Assembly: GCA_003049485.1 (NCBI GenBank)
Contig: PYST01000019.1
Span: forward strand, 62,001-126,000
Direction: 5' to 3'
DNA length: 64,000 nucleotides
Source of the DNA: Ophioceras dolichostomum
Lineage: Eukaryota > Ascomycota > Sordariomycetes > Magnaporthales > Ophioceraceae
Below are positions 24,649 to 32,898 of the stretch, in pieces. The notes beneath the pieces were generated by a model that did not search any database, was not told where the DNA came from, and was given only the letters and a program-made list of their open reading frames with translations. The position numbers were made by a program, and so were the translations under genes. Position 1 is the stretch's first letter. Every line of letters starts with the position of its first letter.

Positions 24649-24864
24649 TCCTCACCACACAGAAGTTGTCCTCACCAAGAGGTGTCCTCACCACACGGAA
24701 GTTGTCCTCATCAGAAGATGTCCTCACCACACGGAAGTTGTCCTCACCAGAAGATGTCCTCACCACACGGAAGTTGTCCTCACCCCGCTTGAGGTCGCCC
24801 TCACTCCGCTGGGGCTGTCCTCACCCCGCTTGAGATTGTCCTCATTCATCTGGGGTTATCCTCA
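24649..24864. repeat. TCCTCA-headed minisatellite (36-bp then ~20-bp units)
   Basis: Four consecutive 36-bp units start at 24649, 24685, 24721 and 24757. Each is TCCTCACCACACGGAAGTTG (20 bp) plus a 16-bp half beginning TCCTCA. The array then degrades into TCCTCA/CCCTCA-headed units at 24777, 24798, 24818, 24839 and 24859, spaced 21, 20, 21 and 20 bp. It lies upstream of the zinc-finger gene on the opposite strand. 36 bp being a multiple of three explains the long spurious open frames across it. Confidence 0.9.
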
Positions 24865-25557
24865 CTCCGGCGGACGTTCCCGGCCCTACACTTTGGCTGC
24901 TTGTTATCCGCCCTCCACATTGTCTGTGCGCTTGAACAAACAAGGGAACCGGTCAGTCCAGTCCACCCCCCTGGTCTGCCAACTGCCCAGCGGTGTTCTC
25001 TGATTCGTCTCAGCCGCAAGCCACTCCCCCATGGCGTGGGGGCCAGTGGCCAATGATGCCCGTACGAACCACTGATTTTGAACTGGTGGGATTGTCCCAT
25101 TGTTGTGCAAGGAAAAAAAAGAAACTGGCGGGATTGTCCACTTGTGCAAGAAAAAAAAGAAAGAGAATATTGACAAGAAACGGCCGAGCCTAGACAATAA
25201 GAAGGCGGCAAAGTCCGCAGTGGAGGATAACACAGAGGATCTTGACAGTTTGGGAAATAATGGCGAAGCAAGTAGATTTAAGGATATCTGGACAACTGAG
25301 GATAACATATCCAGCGACAGAGATAGAGCATGTAACGGAATAATAGGACATGACCATGGGCTGTACTGCTTGAGTCTGTGGTAAGGGACAAGAGAGTGAG
25401 GATTGAACACTGTCGGACATGGTCAGCATCAGAGGACAACAGGACAACGGGAAATCGAGGATGGACGCAAAAACAACGTCTGGGAGGACAATACGGACAA
25501 CGAGGATGTCGAGGAATGTGAAGAACACGGCGACACGTCGAGGGCTCCTGTCAATAG

Positions 25558-25565
25558 GTATATAA
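25558..25565 (+). promoter_or_regulatory. TATA-like box before 17-bp repeats
   Basis: TATATAAG, 53 bp before the 17-bp repeat array and 183 bp before the ATG of the candidate small gene at 25741. A possible promoter or a U3-like element; function inferred only. Confidence 0.35.
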
Positions 25566-25610
25566 GTAGGTAGGTAGGCAAAGCGAAGTTCTCGAGAGAA
25601 TCAATAACAA

Positions 25611-25678
25611 AGCAGTTGGCAGACTAAAGCAGTTGGCAGATTAAAGCAGTTGGCAGATTAAAGCAGTTGGCAGATTTT
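25611..25678 (+). repeat. Four 17-bp direct repeats
   Basis: AGCAGTTGGCAGATTAA repeated four times head to tail (25611, 25628, 25645, 25662). The first copy has C for T at one position and the last runs into TTTT. It sits between a TATA-like box and an ATG, so it would lie in the leader of any transcript from here. Confidence 0.92.
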
Positions 25679-25740
25679 CACCTGCTTCGACTACAAACAT
25701 CTATAATCCAACCGAGACACTTCTCGCGATTGCTGTAACA

Positions 25741-26069
25741 ATGGCAAAAGCGAGACCGAAGCCCACACGCTCAAGGGGAACGTGGAAGAGAAATCCCCCA
25801 CCCAAGCCTCCTAGCCCAGAGCCGGACGGTACTGCCCACTCCACCCCCACACCGACCGAGGATCTGGCAGTATGTCCCGAACACTAACAGAGGTGCCGAT
25901 TTCAGTTCCGGCCGAACAAGTACCACCGCAGCCATTCGCTCTGTCCGAGTGGCTCCAAGACCGCCGGGATCCATGGACGCCATGGACGCCATGGACGCCC
26001 GAATCAGGGCGCGACCCAATCTCGGAGCTGGAGGAGGTGATGGGGGACATGTTCTTGGGGGAATCTTGA
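25741..26069 (+). CDS. Possible small split gene, 83 aa, unknown
   Basis: Low-confidence candidate. A frame opens at ATG 25741 (MAKARPKPTRSRGTWKRN, then a Pro-rich stretch). A possible intron runs 25829-25905 (donor GTACTG, branch CACTAAC at about 25881, acceptor TTTCAG) and joins in phase to VPAEQVPPQPFALSEWLQD, a triple PWT repeat and an acidic end (LEEVMGDMFLGES), 83 aa in total. The stronger-looking GTATGT donor at 25870 would leave a 36-nt intron, too short for normal splicing, and a different frame. The PWT repeat comes from a 9-bp tandem CCATGGACG at about 25973-25999. No family is recognised. It ends 79 bp before the 3' end of the mannosidase gene. It could be an element-derived fragment. 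Confidence 0.25.
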
Positions 26070-26147
26070 GAGGAGGGTAGAGGGGTGCCCCTGTATCACA
26101 TGACCACACAAGTGGCATCCTGCTTTCTGTCCGACTATTGGCGCCCT

Positions 26148-28021
26148 TCACTTCGGTCGCTTGAAAGGATGCGCCTCCGTGTTGAAAACGAAGTCGTCGA
26201 GGCTGATAAGGCTAGGGTCGGAGAAGATGAGATAGAAATATTTGAGGGTTTCGGCAAGCCAGAAGCTCTCCATCTGGTTCATCTTGTTAGACTTGGACGT
26301 GGACATGACGTCGGCGATAGCCGAGTTCGCGTGCTCCGTCTCGGTAGCGGCCTGTATACTCGTAAACATCCGCCACGCGTGCTCCAGCCATTCCTCGTCG
26401 CCCGTGATGCGGTACATGATGAACACGCTCTCGATGGCCTCGGGCCGCAGGATGTAGCGGCGGTCGCGGATGCTGGGGAAGCCCTTGGGCAGCACCTTCC
26501 TGTTCGTCCGGGCCGCCTCCTCCCAGATAGTTTCGTTGAATTTGCAAGGGCCGAGGTTCGGCTCCTTGCAGGCCACCATCTCCGACACCTCGGGCATGAT
26601 GCCGAGGGGAAACGCGCTGTACGACCAGGCGCATCCCCGGGCCAGCCGCTCGCCGATGGCGACGTGCTCGTCCAGCCCGAAGAGCTTGCCGCCCAGGCCG
26701 TACATGCCGCCCGTGAAGCAACCCAGATGCTGGTTTTCTGGGTCCAGGGACACGCCGCGGTTGCTGACTAGCACGGAGCCTGAGATCAGGATGTCGACGT
26801 CGTCTGGCACCATGGGCCGGAAGAGGATGTGCTTCCTCGCAGTCTCGGAAGCGTACTTGTGCATTTTTTCGTACGTGTCATCCAGACCGCCGAGTAAAGC
26901 ATACATTTTCGGTAGATACTGTGCGAGATTCCGGTCAGCATGTGGGCCTTACGTATGTGGATGGTCTGGAAGTCAAGGGTGGGGGAGAAAAAGGGGGGTC
27001 AGCCGCGTCGGAGTGGGCGTCTATTACTCACCTCATACAAAGAATCGGCCATGGAGCCAAGGGTGAACGAGGTATCGTAACTTGATTGGAAGCCGTTCAC
27101 CACGTCGATGAAGATGGGCCACATCCCGGGAAGTTTCGTGCTATTCTGAGTGTGGTTCATCTCCACCTTGATCCTATCAATGGCGTCGTAGAAGCGCGGT
27201 TCACCCGTGAGCTGTGCGAGGCGCGTGAACTCCAGCGAGAGCGAGCCCACCGACGCCGAGATCTCTCGATTGCTCGGCGTCAACCTCCCCTCCTTGGCCA
27301 TCTCGAAGTTGAAGGCGTTGCTCGGCATCCTCTGCTTGTTGTCAAAGGAAGCGTACAGCATCCAGCCCAGCTCGGTGGCCTTATCGAGGAGCGACTGCTC
27401 GCCGCTGAGGTCGTGGGCGGACAGGAGGCCGCCGAGATATCGGATGTTGGTCTCGAACAGAGAGCAGTCTCGCGAGGAGGACGCCGACCAGTCGATGTTC
27501 ATCACGGCCGCCACGGCCTCTTCGAAATCCGCCCTCAGGTCCATGATCCACAGGGTGTCGAGTGCGTCGACGAGCGTGGCCCCCCAGCCGCCGAAGCTGT
27601 CCTTGGACTCAAGAGTCTGCGGCCGGAGCTCGTCGTAGCCCCATGCATATCGCCTATAACTCTTCCAGCACTTCTCGAAGGCCTTCTTGACGGCTTCTCT
27701 TCTGCTCTTCTGTTGCGCCTGGAGCTTCGTGTCGCGCGCGTCCTTGGAGAAGTCGTGTTGCACGCGAGGTAGTACGTGGGGCGGGCCGGTCGGCAGCCGG
27801 ACGAGGGAAGCTTCGGCTAGAGGGAATCGCTCAGGCCTATTGGCCCAATCGAAGCTATTCCGGGATGGGGGCCGGGAGGACGAGGACTTCGCTGGTCGGG
27901 GTCGCCATGGGTACCGTGCCGCTGGGTACGGTGAGGAGTATAATAGGAAGGAGACCGAGAGGGCAATAACTACAATTATGACTATCCGCCGAGATCTACG
28001 GGGGAGCCCGAGGAAGGCCAT
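26148..28021 (-). CDS. Class I alpha-1,2-mannosidase (GH47)
   Basis: ER/Golgi glycosidase that trims alpha-1,2-mannose from N-glycans. Exons: 27032-28021 and 26148-26918; the intron at 26919-27031 has donor GTGAGT and acceptor CAG, phase 0. The product is 586 aa. It is a type II membrane protein: basic start (MAFLGLPRRSRR), then a signal anchor (IVIIVVIALSVSFLLYSS) at about residues 13-30, then a Pro/Ser stem and the catalytic domain from about 105. GH47 landmarks: YAWGYDELRP, FGGWGATLVDALDTLWIM, LFETNIRYLGGLLSAHDL, SMADSLYEYLPKMYALLGG (made by splicing), HLGCFTGGM, RRYILRPEAIESVFIMYRIT and the terminal FVFNTEAHPF, whose Thr normally binds Ca2+. It ends within the usual distance after that motif. 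ER mannosidase I versus Golgi paralogue cannot be settled here. Confidence 0.94.
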
Positions 28022-29055
28022 CGTTCAGTAACAAAATTGAGAGGGTCGACGGAGTCGAGACGAGGACCATAGCTCTCCTCTTCGCACTCCTACTCGGCTG
28101 CTGCTGCGCGTGAGAAACCAGAAACACGGGCCGCCGCTGATGGCTGGGCATTGGACGGAAAGTTCCTAGGACATTCCGGGGACATAAAAACAAAGAATGG
28201 AATGAAAAGAGAGGAGGGAGAGAAAGAACAGGCAAGATGTCAAGGTCGCAACAACATGAAAAGGGGGAAGGAACCAAAAGGCCACACGGCATGGGCTCCG
28301 GTTTACGAGGTTGACCAAGCAGGCTTGGCGAGCATAAAGGCGGGCCGCTTCCTGACCATATCCTTGCAGTGGCGGCCGCGGCGCGAGTTACGTACTGAAG
28401 CGACGAGCATGATCAGCAACGACGAATTGAAACATTCCTACCATTCAAAGAGATCTTGGCAGCCTGCGAGTCAGAAGCTGGGTGTTAGTATTGGCATAGG
28501 ATGTGTGACAACATATCGGTGAATTCTTTTTCGACAGAGCTGAATTCCCGTGTCGGCATGAGCTTCTCAAGAGCGCTGTTGACGGCCCCCAGCTTGAGTT
28601 GTTGAGGTGCATTGAAGATAGGGTCGAATTCAAGCTGTTGCGAGGACTAAGACGGCTGAGGGATGCATATGTTGCATAATAAAAAACTCGGGCAGAATAG
28701 GATTAACTGTTGCGTACGAAGAAATCTTCAGATGCCATCCAAGTTGAGTGACACAAACTGTTCGAACACTGAAAGAAATCTCAAAGCCACGACTCAATAC
28801 TGAGTGCCGGTCAAGCCACCATCGGGGGGAGGGGTAGTTTAACTGAGACCCCTGATGATCTTCTCCAAGGCACCCCGGATTTTCAATGCTGCAGCTGCGA
28901 TAAGATAAAGACACAAAAATTTACAACTGGGGATTTTTTTGACTTTGAGAGAGCCTCACTATTGTCGTTGGACCCCGCGCAATTCCCCGTCGACGGACGA
29001 CGATAAATCACCCAGGCAAGAATCAGAATCGAAAGCAAAAGAAAGCCTGCCCAAG
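28022..29055. other. Divergent promoter region, GH47 and UTP11
   Basis: About 1 kb between divergent starts. No coding region or known RNA was identified. Confidence 0.4.
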
Positions 29056-30073
29056 ATGTCGTCGAACTCGATGCGCAAATTAGGCCAGAAGCCGACTCAC
29101 AAAGAGCGAGCTCAGCCAGTAGAACGCCAGAAGCTCGGCATCCTCGAGAAGCACAAGGTTCGTTTCGAGCGACTACCTACGTCCCTCCCAGCACTGGCGA
29201 CAGCCCCAGCCAGCCAGCCTGCCTGCACGACTGGCATGCACGCATAAACTATTTTGCACACACGCTAACACATCAATTCGAAAAAACCGGCCGTAACGTA
29301 ACAAACAGGACTACTCCCTCCGCGCCAAAGACTTCTCCAAGAAGAAAGCCTACCTGAAGACCCTCCGCCAAAAGGCCGCCGAGCGAAATGAGGACGAGTT
29401 CTACCACAAGATGCTCTCGCGGCGCGGGCCCGGGTCCGTCGCCACGCGGAAGGGAAAAGGTTCCTTCACGGGGACGGTCGACGGCGACAGGGGGAACCGA
29501 CCGCTGGACGTCGACGTTGTCCGGCTGCTCAAGACGCAGGACCAGGGGTACCTGCGGACGATGCGCAACGTGCTGGCCAAGGAGGTCGCCGATCTGGAGC
29601 AGCGCGTCGCGGTCGCTGCTTCGTTTGCGGGGGTGAAGGTCGAGGACGTCGAGCTGGTTCATGATGCCGACTCCGACGACGATGAGGACAGCAGGAGAAC
29701 AACAAAGCGGAGGAAGCCGAACAAGATTGTGTTCTCTACCGATGCGGAGGAGAGGGATGTCGTTATGGGCGATAGCAAACCTCCGAAACCGCCAGCCGAC
29801 GATGATGGCAGTGATGGTGGTGGAGGATTCGAGGGGTTCGATGATGACGACGGAGACGGAGACGACGACGCTGCTGAGAAAGAGGCGGACAGCAAGGCAG
29901 AGAAGGTGGCGAAGCTGAGTAGGAAGCTCAATACCGCCAGGCGAAGGTTGAAGGCGCTTACGACAGCGGAGAACCAGCTTGAGCTGCAGCGGGCGAGGAT
30001 GGCGAAGACGGCTACGGTCAGCAGCGTGACGAAGTCTGGGAGGAAGATCAAGATACGGGAGAGGAAGAGGTAG
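29056..30073 (+). CDS. UTP11: U3 snoRNA-associated protein UTP11
   Basis: Component of the small-subunit processome in the nucleolus, needed for 18S rRNA processing. Exons: 29056-29157 and 29309-30073; the intron has donor GTTCGT, a GCTAAC branch and acceptor CAG, phase 0. The product is 288 aa. Family signature: basic start MSSNSMRKLGQKPTHKERAQ, LGILEKHK joined by splicing to DYSLRAKDFSKKKAYLKTLR, then RNEDEFYHKMLSRR, LLKTQDQGYLRT and a Lys/Arg-rich end (KIKIRERKR). A 70-residue Asp/Glu/Gly-rich insert lies before the C-terminal helix and is not found in yeast Utp11. The start is the first ATG, directly followed by the conserved basic block. Confidence 0.93.
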
Positions 30074-30852
30074 TAGCGAGATAGATACCCTTGAGCAAGA
30101 TACCCCTTGACCAGGATGGGGCTACCTTCTTGGACAGGTACCAACATGATAATGACTCTACGACAAGGTCTATATATCACCGATGCCATGCCACTCTTTG
30201 CTTCACGCTTTGAAGATTTTGCAGGATGATGATCACGAAAGAATAGGCGAGGCATAGGGTGGACTACCTCGGACGAGGCCAGGTGAGAGCGAAGGGGACA
30301 ACGAGAGAAACAGGAGAGAAATATCTTTTGTTAATCATCGCTCGCGCCGAACGCGTCTTGCTTGCTGATTGATGTCTTGCTAATGCTGAAATGCAAAGAA
30401 CCCCATATTCCAAGATGAAACGAGGGGGAAAAGAAAAGAAGAGAAAGGCCGGACGGAGGAGATTAAGGCTTAAAGAAGCGATATCGAAAGGGAGTAAAGA
30501 GTCTAGATATACAAGAGAAAAAGAAAATGGATGATGACGATGATGACGCTCCGCGAATCCAGCCCAAATAAGATATCCCATGAAAAACAAAACCCCCATG
30601 ATGTCGTCTCAAAATATCTGAATCCCTGCCAAAAAGAGAAATCAACAAACAATGATATGCCGTCTTTTTGAATTCGCGTACCCTCTCTTTCTTCCCTCAC
30701 TTCTTCGCTCCCTTCATTTCGACTCTGCCGTGTTGAAATGATGCTGGTGATGAAGAACGATGCTGCTCTTGGTAAGAGGTAAAACGGTGACCGACAACAC
30801 CCCTCCACTCACTCCTTTTACTCTCGCCGTATCTACCAGATAGCTGTCTCAC
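30074..30852. other. Convergent 3' flanks, no gene seen
   Basis: About 780 bp between the convergent UTP11 and the Q-rich protein gene. AG-rich on the + strand, no supportable feature. Confidence 0.4.
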
Positions 30853-32898
30853 TCACAGCTTCTCAGAAGTCAAACACCTAGCCATCATAGATATGCAGCC
30901 GGTGAGCGCCTTGAAGATAGCCGTCAGCACCCAGATGCAGCACTTGAACGTGACGCTCACGAGCTTGATCAGGCCCCTCGCCAGACCCGGCAGCTTCTTG
31001 TCCTTATCCTTCACGACGTCCAGCTTCGCCAGATCGCTCGTCTGGCTCTCGATGTCGAGCTCGAATTCCTCCATCCGGCTCGTGCCCCCAATCTTGACGC
31101 GCGTGCTTTTCTTCTTCTTCTTAGGTTTCTGCTGCTTCTTCGTGGATTTGCTCTTCTTCACCGTCTCCGCCCCGGGAGGGGCCGCGAAGACCATGCTGCT
31201 CGCGGGCGGCGGCTGGAACACCTCGACGGCGCTGAACTGCTTGTCGCCGTGCGCGACGAGCATCAGCGCCGCGACGGCGACCTCGACGATGTACACGCTG
31301 TCGATCTTGGCCGCGATCGCGGTGTCGACCTCCAGCCAGCCCGAGCCCGTCCCGTCGCGCGTGAGGCGCGCGAGGTGCTGGGGCGACTCGATGTGCTCGA
31401 GCGTGTACTCGGTGCGGGACCAGGCCGGGTTGCGGTCGATGGTCACGCAGAACGGCATGGCGAGCGCGGGGTGCACGAGGAAGTGGCTGCCCGTGTCGTC
31501 GTCCCAGACGAGGCGAGCGCACTCGCGCTCGGCCGTCATCACGGTCGCGATGTCGCCGGGCCGCTCCAGCGCGACGCGCGCGGCGGCGGTCGGGTACAGG
31601 AGCGCGACGAGGCCGTCTTGGGGGGCGTGCTTGCGGCTCTCCTCCTCGAGCGTCGTGGTGAGCGCCTCGGCCCAGTGCTTGGCGTCCTTGCCCGTGCCGA
31701 CCACGCTGGCCGGCGGCGGGAGGTTGTCGTCCATGCCGCCGGGGGAGTTGACGCTGCTGGCGCCGCCGGGGCTGGTCGGGTCGGTGGGGTTCTTGTACGC
31801 CTTGCTTGGGTCGTGGCGGGAGAGGGTCACGTACGCCGAGGCGGAGGTGGGGTCGATGCGGAGGTTGTAGAAGGGCTGCGATGAGGACGAGAGGGTGTAG
31901 ATGGGCGTGTCCCGCTCGGCCGTCATCTTGAGGCAGTAGACGCGGCCTTCGGAGGCGGCCGCCTTCCAGCCGTTGACGACCTTCCACAGCGCGCGGAGCT
32001 CGTCCGTGCTGCTGATCGACGGCTTGCTTGGTGCTGGATCTGCTCCGGGGCGAGCAGGTGGCCAGCGGGCGACTGTAGGTTGGAAGGGCAGAGGCCCGGA
32101 TTGGGTGCTGTTCCGGGCAGCACTCCTAGCTTGATAGCTTCGCGAGTCGGCATTGCTGGCGGCGCTAGCTGCGAGCCTGGTGTCCATGGGGACTTGAAGA
32201 TCTTGCTGCTGCTGCTGCTGCTGCTGCGGCTGTTGTTGTTGTTGTTGTGGCTGCTGTTGGGACGGGTGAAGATGATGTGGATGGGGTTGTTGCTGTTGCT
32301 GGTGCTGTTGTGGTGGCGACTGCTGCTGCTGCTGCTGGAGGCTCTGGTTTTCGGTTGGCGAGTACAATGGCCTGCTGATCACGGCTCGGGGAATATGTGT
32401 CGGGCTTGTCTGGGTCGGGTAGTAATCCTGGCGGTCGGAGGGGAGGGCGTGGTTGTAGACTGGGAACATGGACCTCAACGCCGGAGCCTCCGATGGCCCT
32501 GAGCCCGAGGCAACGTCGGGTATTGGGCCCTTCGCGATGGAGCTGTGAGATCGATTGCTGCTGCTCCTCACCAGCGTCTGCGCTTCTGAGAAGGCAGTAT
32601 CGCACCTCGGTGGCGGGCCCTCAGCCACCGGCGCTGGCCGTTGGATGTTGGCGGCGGCTTCTTCCCTTTCCCTCTCCCTGCCGCGGTCTGGCTGCTTCCC
32701 TTCCCTGACGGATTGCTGGCGCTCCACCGCTCCGGGTCTAAAACTCCTAGGAGGCGTCGTTTCTGTTGCCGATGAGGGCTCTCCGTTCTGAGGTGTCGAT
32801 GCCCTGGGCCGGCGAGCCTGATAGGTCCTGGGTGGGCCAGTTGATACATTCGGGTTGGGGAATAGGGAGAAGCCTCCCTGGCTCTGCTGGTGAGCCAT
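30853..32898 (-). CDS. Conserved fungal Q-rich protein, unassigned
   Basis: Intronless 681-aa protein. The N-terminal 270 residues are disordered (Pro/Ser/Arg, with Gln and Pro-Gln runs at about 188-232, encoded by CAG/CAA mixtures). The folded-looking core at about 290-570 contains DELRALWKVVNGWKAAASEG, FYNLRIDPTSASAYVTLSR and FLVHPALAMPFCVTIDRNP. A Lys-rich patch near 590-605 is followed by a hydrophobic C-terminus (LIKLVSVTFKCCIWVLTAIF) that could be membrane-embedded or amphipathic. Proteins of this kind are, from memory, often labelled acetylserotonin methyltransferase-like in mould annotations. I see no SAM-binding methyltransferase motif, so that name should not be taken as function. 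The Maf gene lies upstream on the same strand. Confidence 0.7.
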   Translation of the reverse strand: MAHQQSQGGFSLFPNPNVSTGPPRTYQARRPRASTPQNGEPSSATETTPPRSFRPGAVERQQSVREGKQPDRGREREREEAAANIQRPAPVAEGPPPRCDTAFSEAQTLVRSSSNRSHSSIAKGPIPDVASGSGPSEAPALRSMFPVYNHALPSDRQDYYPTQTSPTHIPRAVISRPLYSPTENQSLQQQQQQSPPQQHQQQQQPHPHHLHPSQQQPQQQQQQPQQQQQQQQDLQVPMDTRLAASAASNADSRSYQARSAARNSTQSGPLPFQPTVARWPPARPGADPAPSKPSISSTDELRALWKVVNGWKAAASEGRVYCLKMTAERDTPIYTLSSSSQPFYNLRIDPTSASAYVTLSRHDPSKAYKNPTDPTSPGGASSVNSPGGMDDNLPPPASVVGTGKDAKHWAEALTTTLEEESRKHAPQDGLVALLYPTAAARVALERPGDIATVMTAERECARLVWDDDTGSHFLVHPALAMPFCVTIDRNPAWSRTEYTLEHIESPQHLARLTRDGTGSGWLEVDTAIAAKIDSVYIVEVAVAALMLVAHGDKQFSAVEVFQPPPASSMVFAAPPGAETVKKSKSTKKQQKPKKKKKSTRVKIGGTSRMEEFELDIESQTSDLAKLDVVKDKDKKLPGLARGLIKLVSVTFKCCIWVLTAIFKALTGCISMMARCLTSEKL

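Larger units (their letters stand above)
24372..25740. other. Repeat-rich island upstream of the zinc-finger gene
   Basis: A 1.37-kb stretch with no convincing protein-coding gene but much short repetition: a TCCTCA-headed minisatellite (24649-24864), scattered GAGGACAAC-type words in the opposite orientation (25430-25510), two AAACTGGYGGGATTGTCC-like words near 25080 and 25120, a TATATAAG at 25558-25565 and four 17-bp repeats. The open frames seen here simply read through the repeats. It could be a relic of an unclassified transposable element. No paired LTR or reverse transcriptase was found. Confidence 0.5.

Noticed and set aside
24368..24833. Open frames on both strands encoding RTSSGEDNF-like repeats
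   Set aside because: They only read through 36-bp repeats whose length is a multiple of three; no start context or domain.
24649..24864. CRISPR-like array appearance
   Set aside because: Units are 36 or about 20 bp with no unique spacers of constant size, in a fungal genome. It is a minisatellite.
31121..31987. 288-codon Arg/Pro/His-rich frame
   Set aside because: Off-frame shadow of the Q-rich protein core on the same strand.
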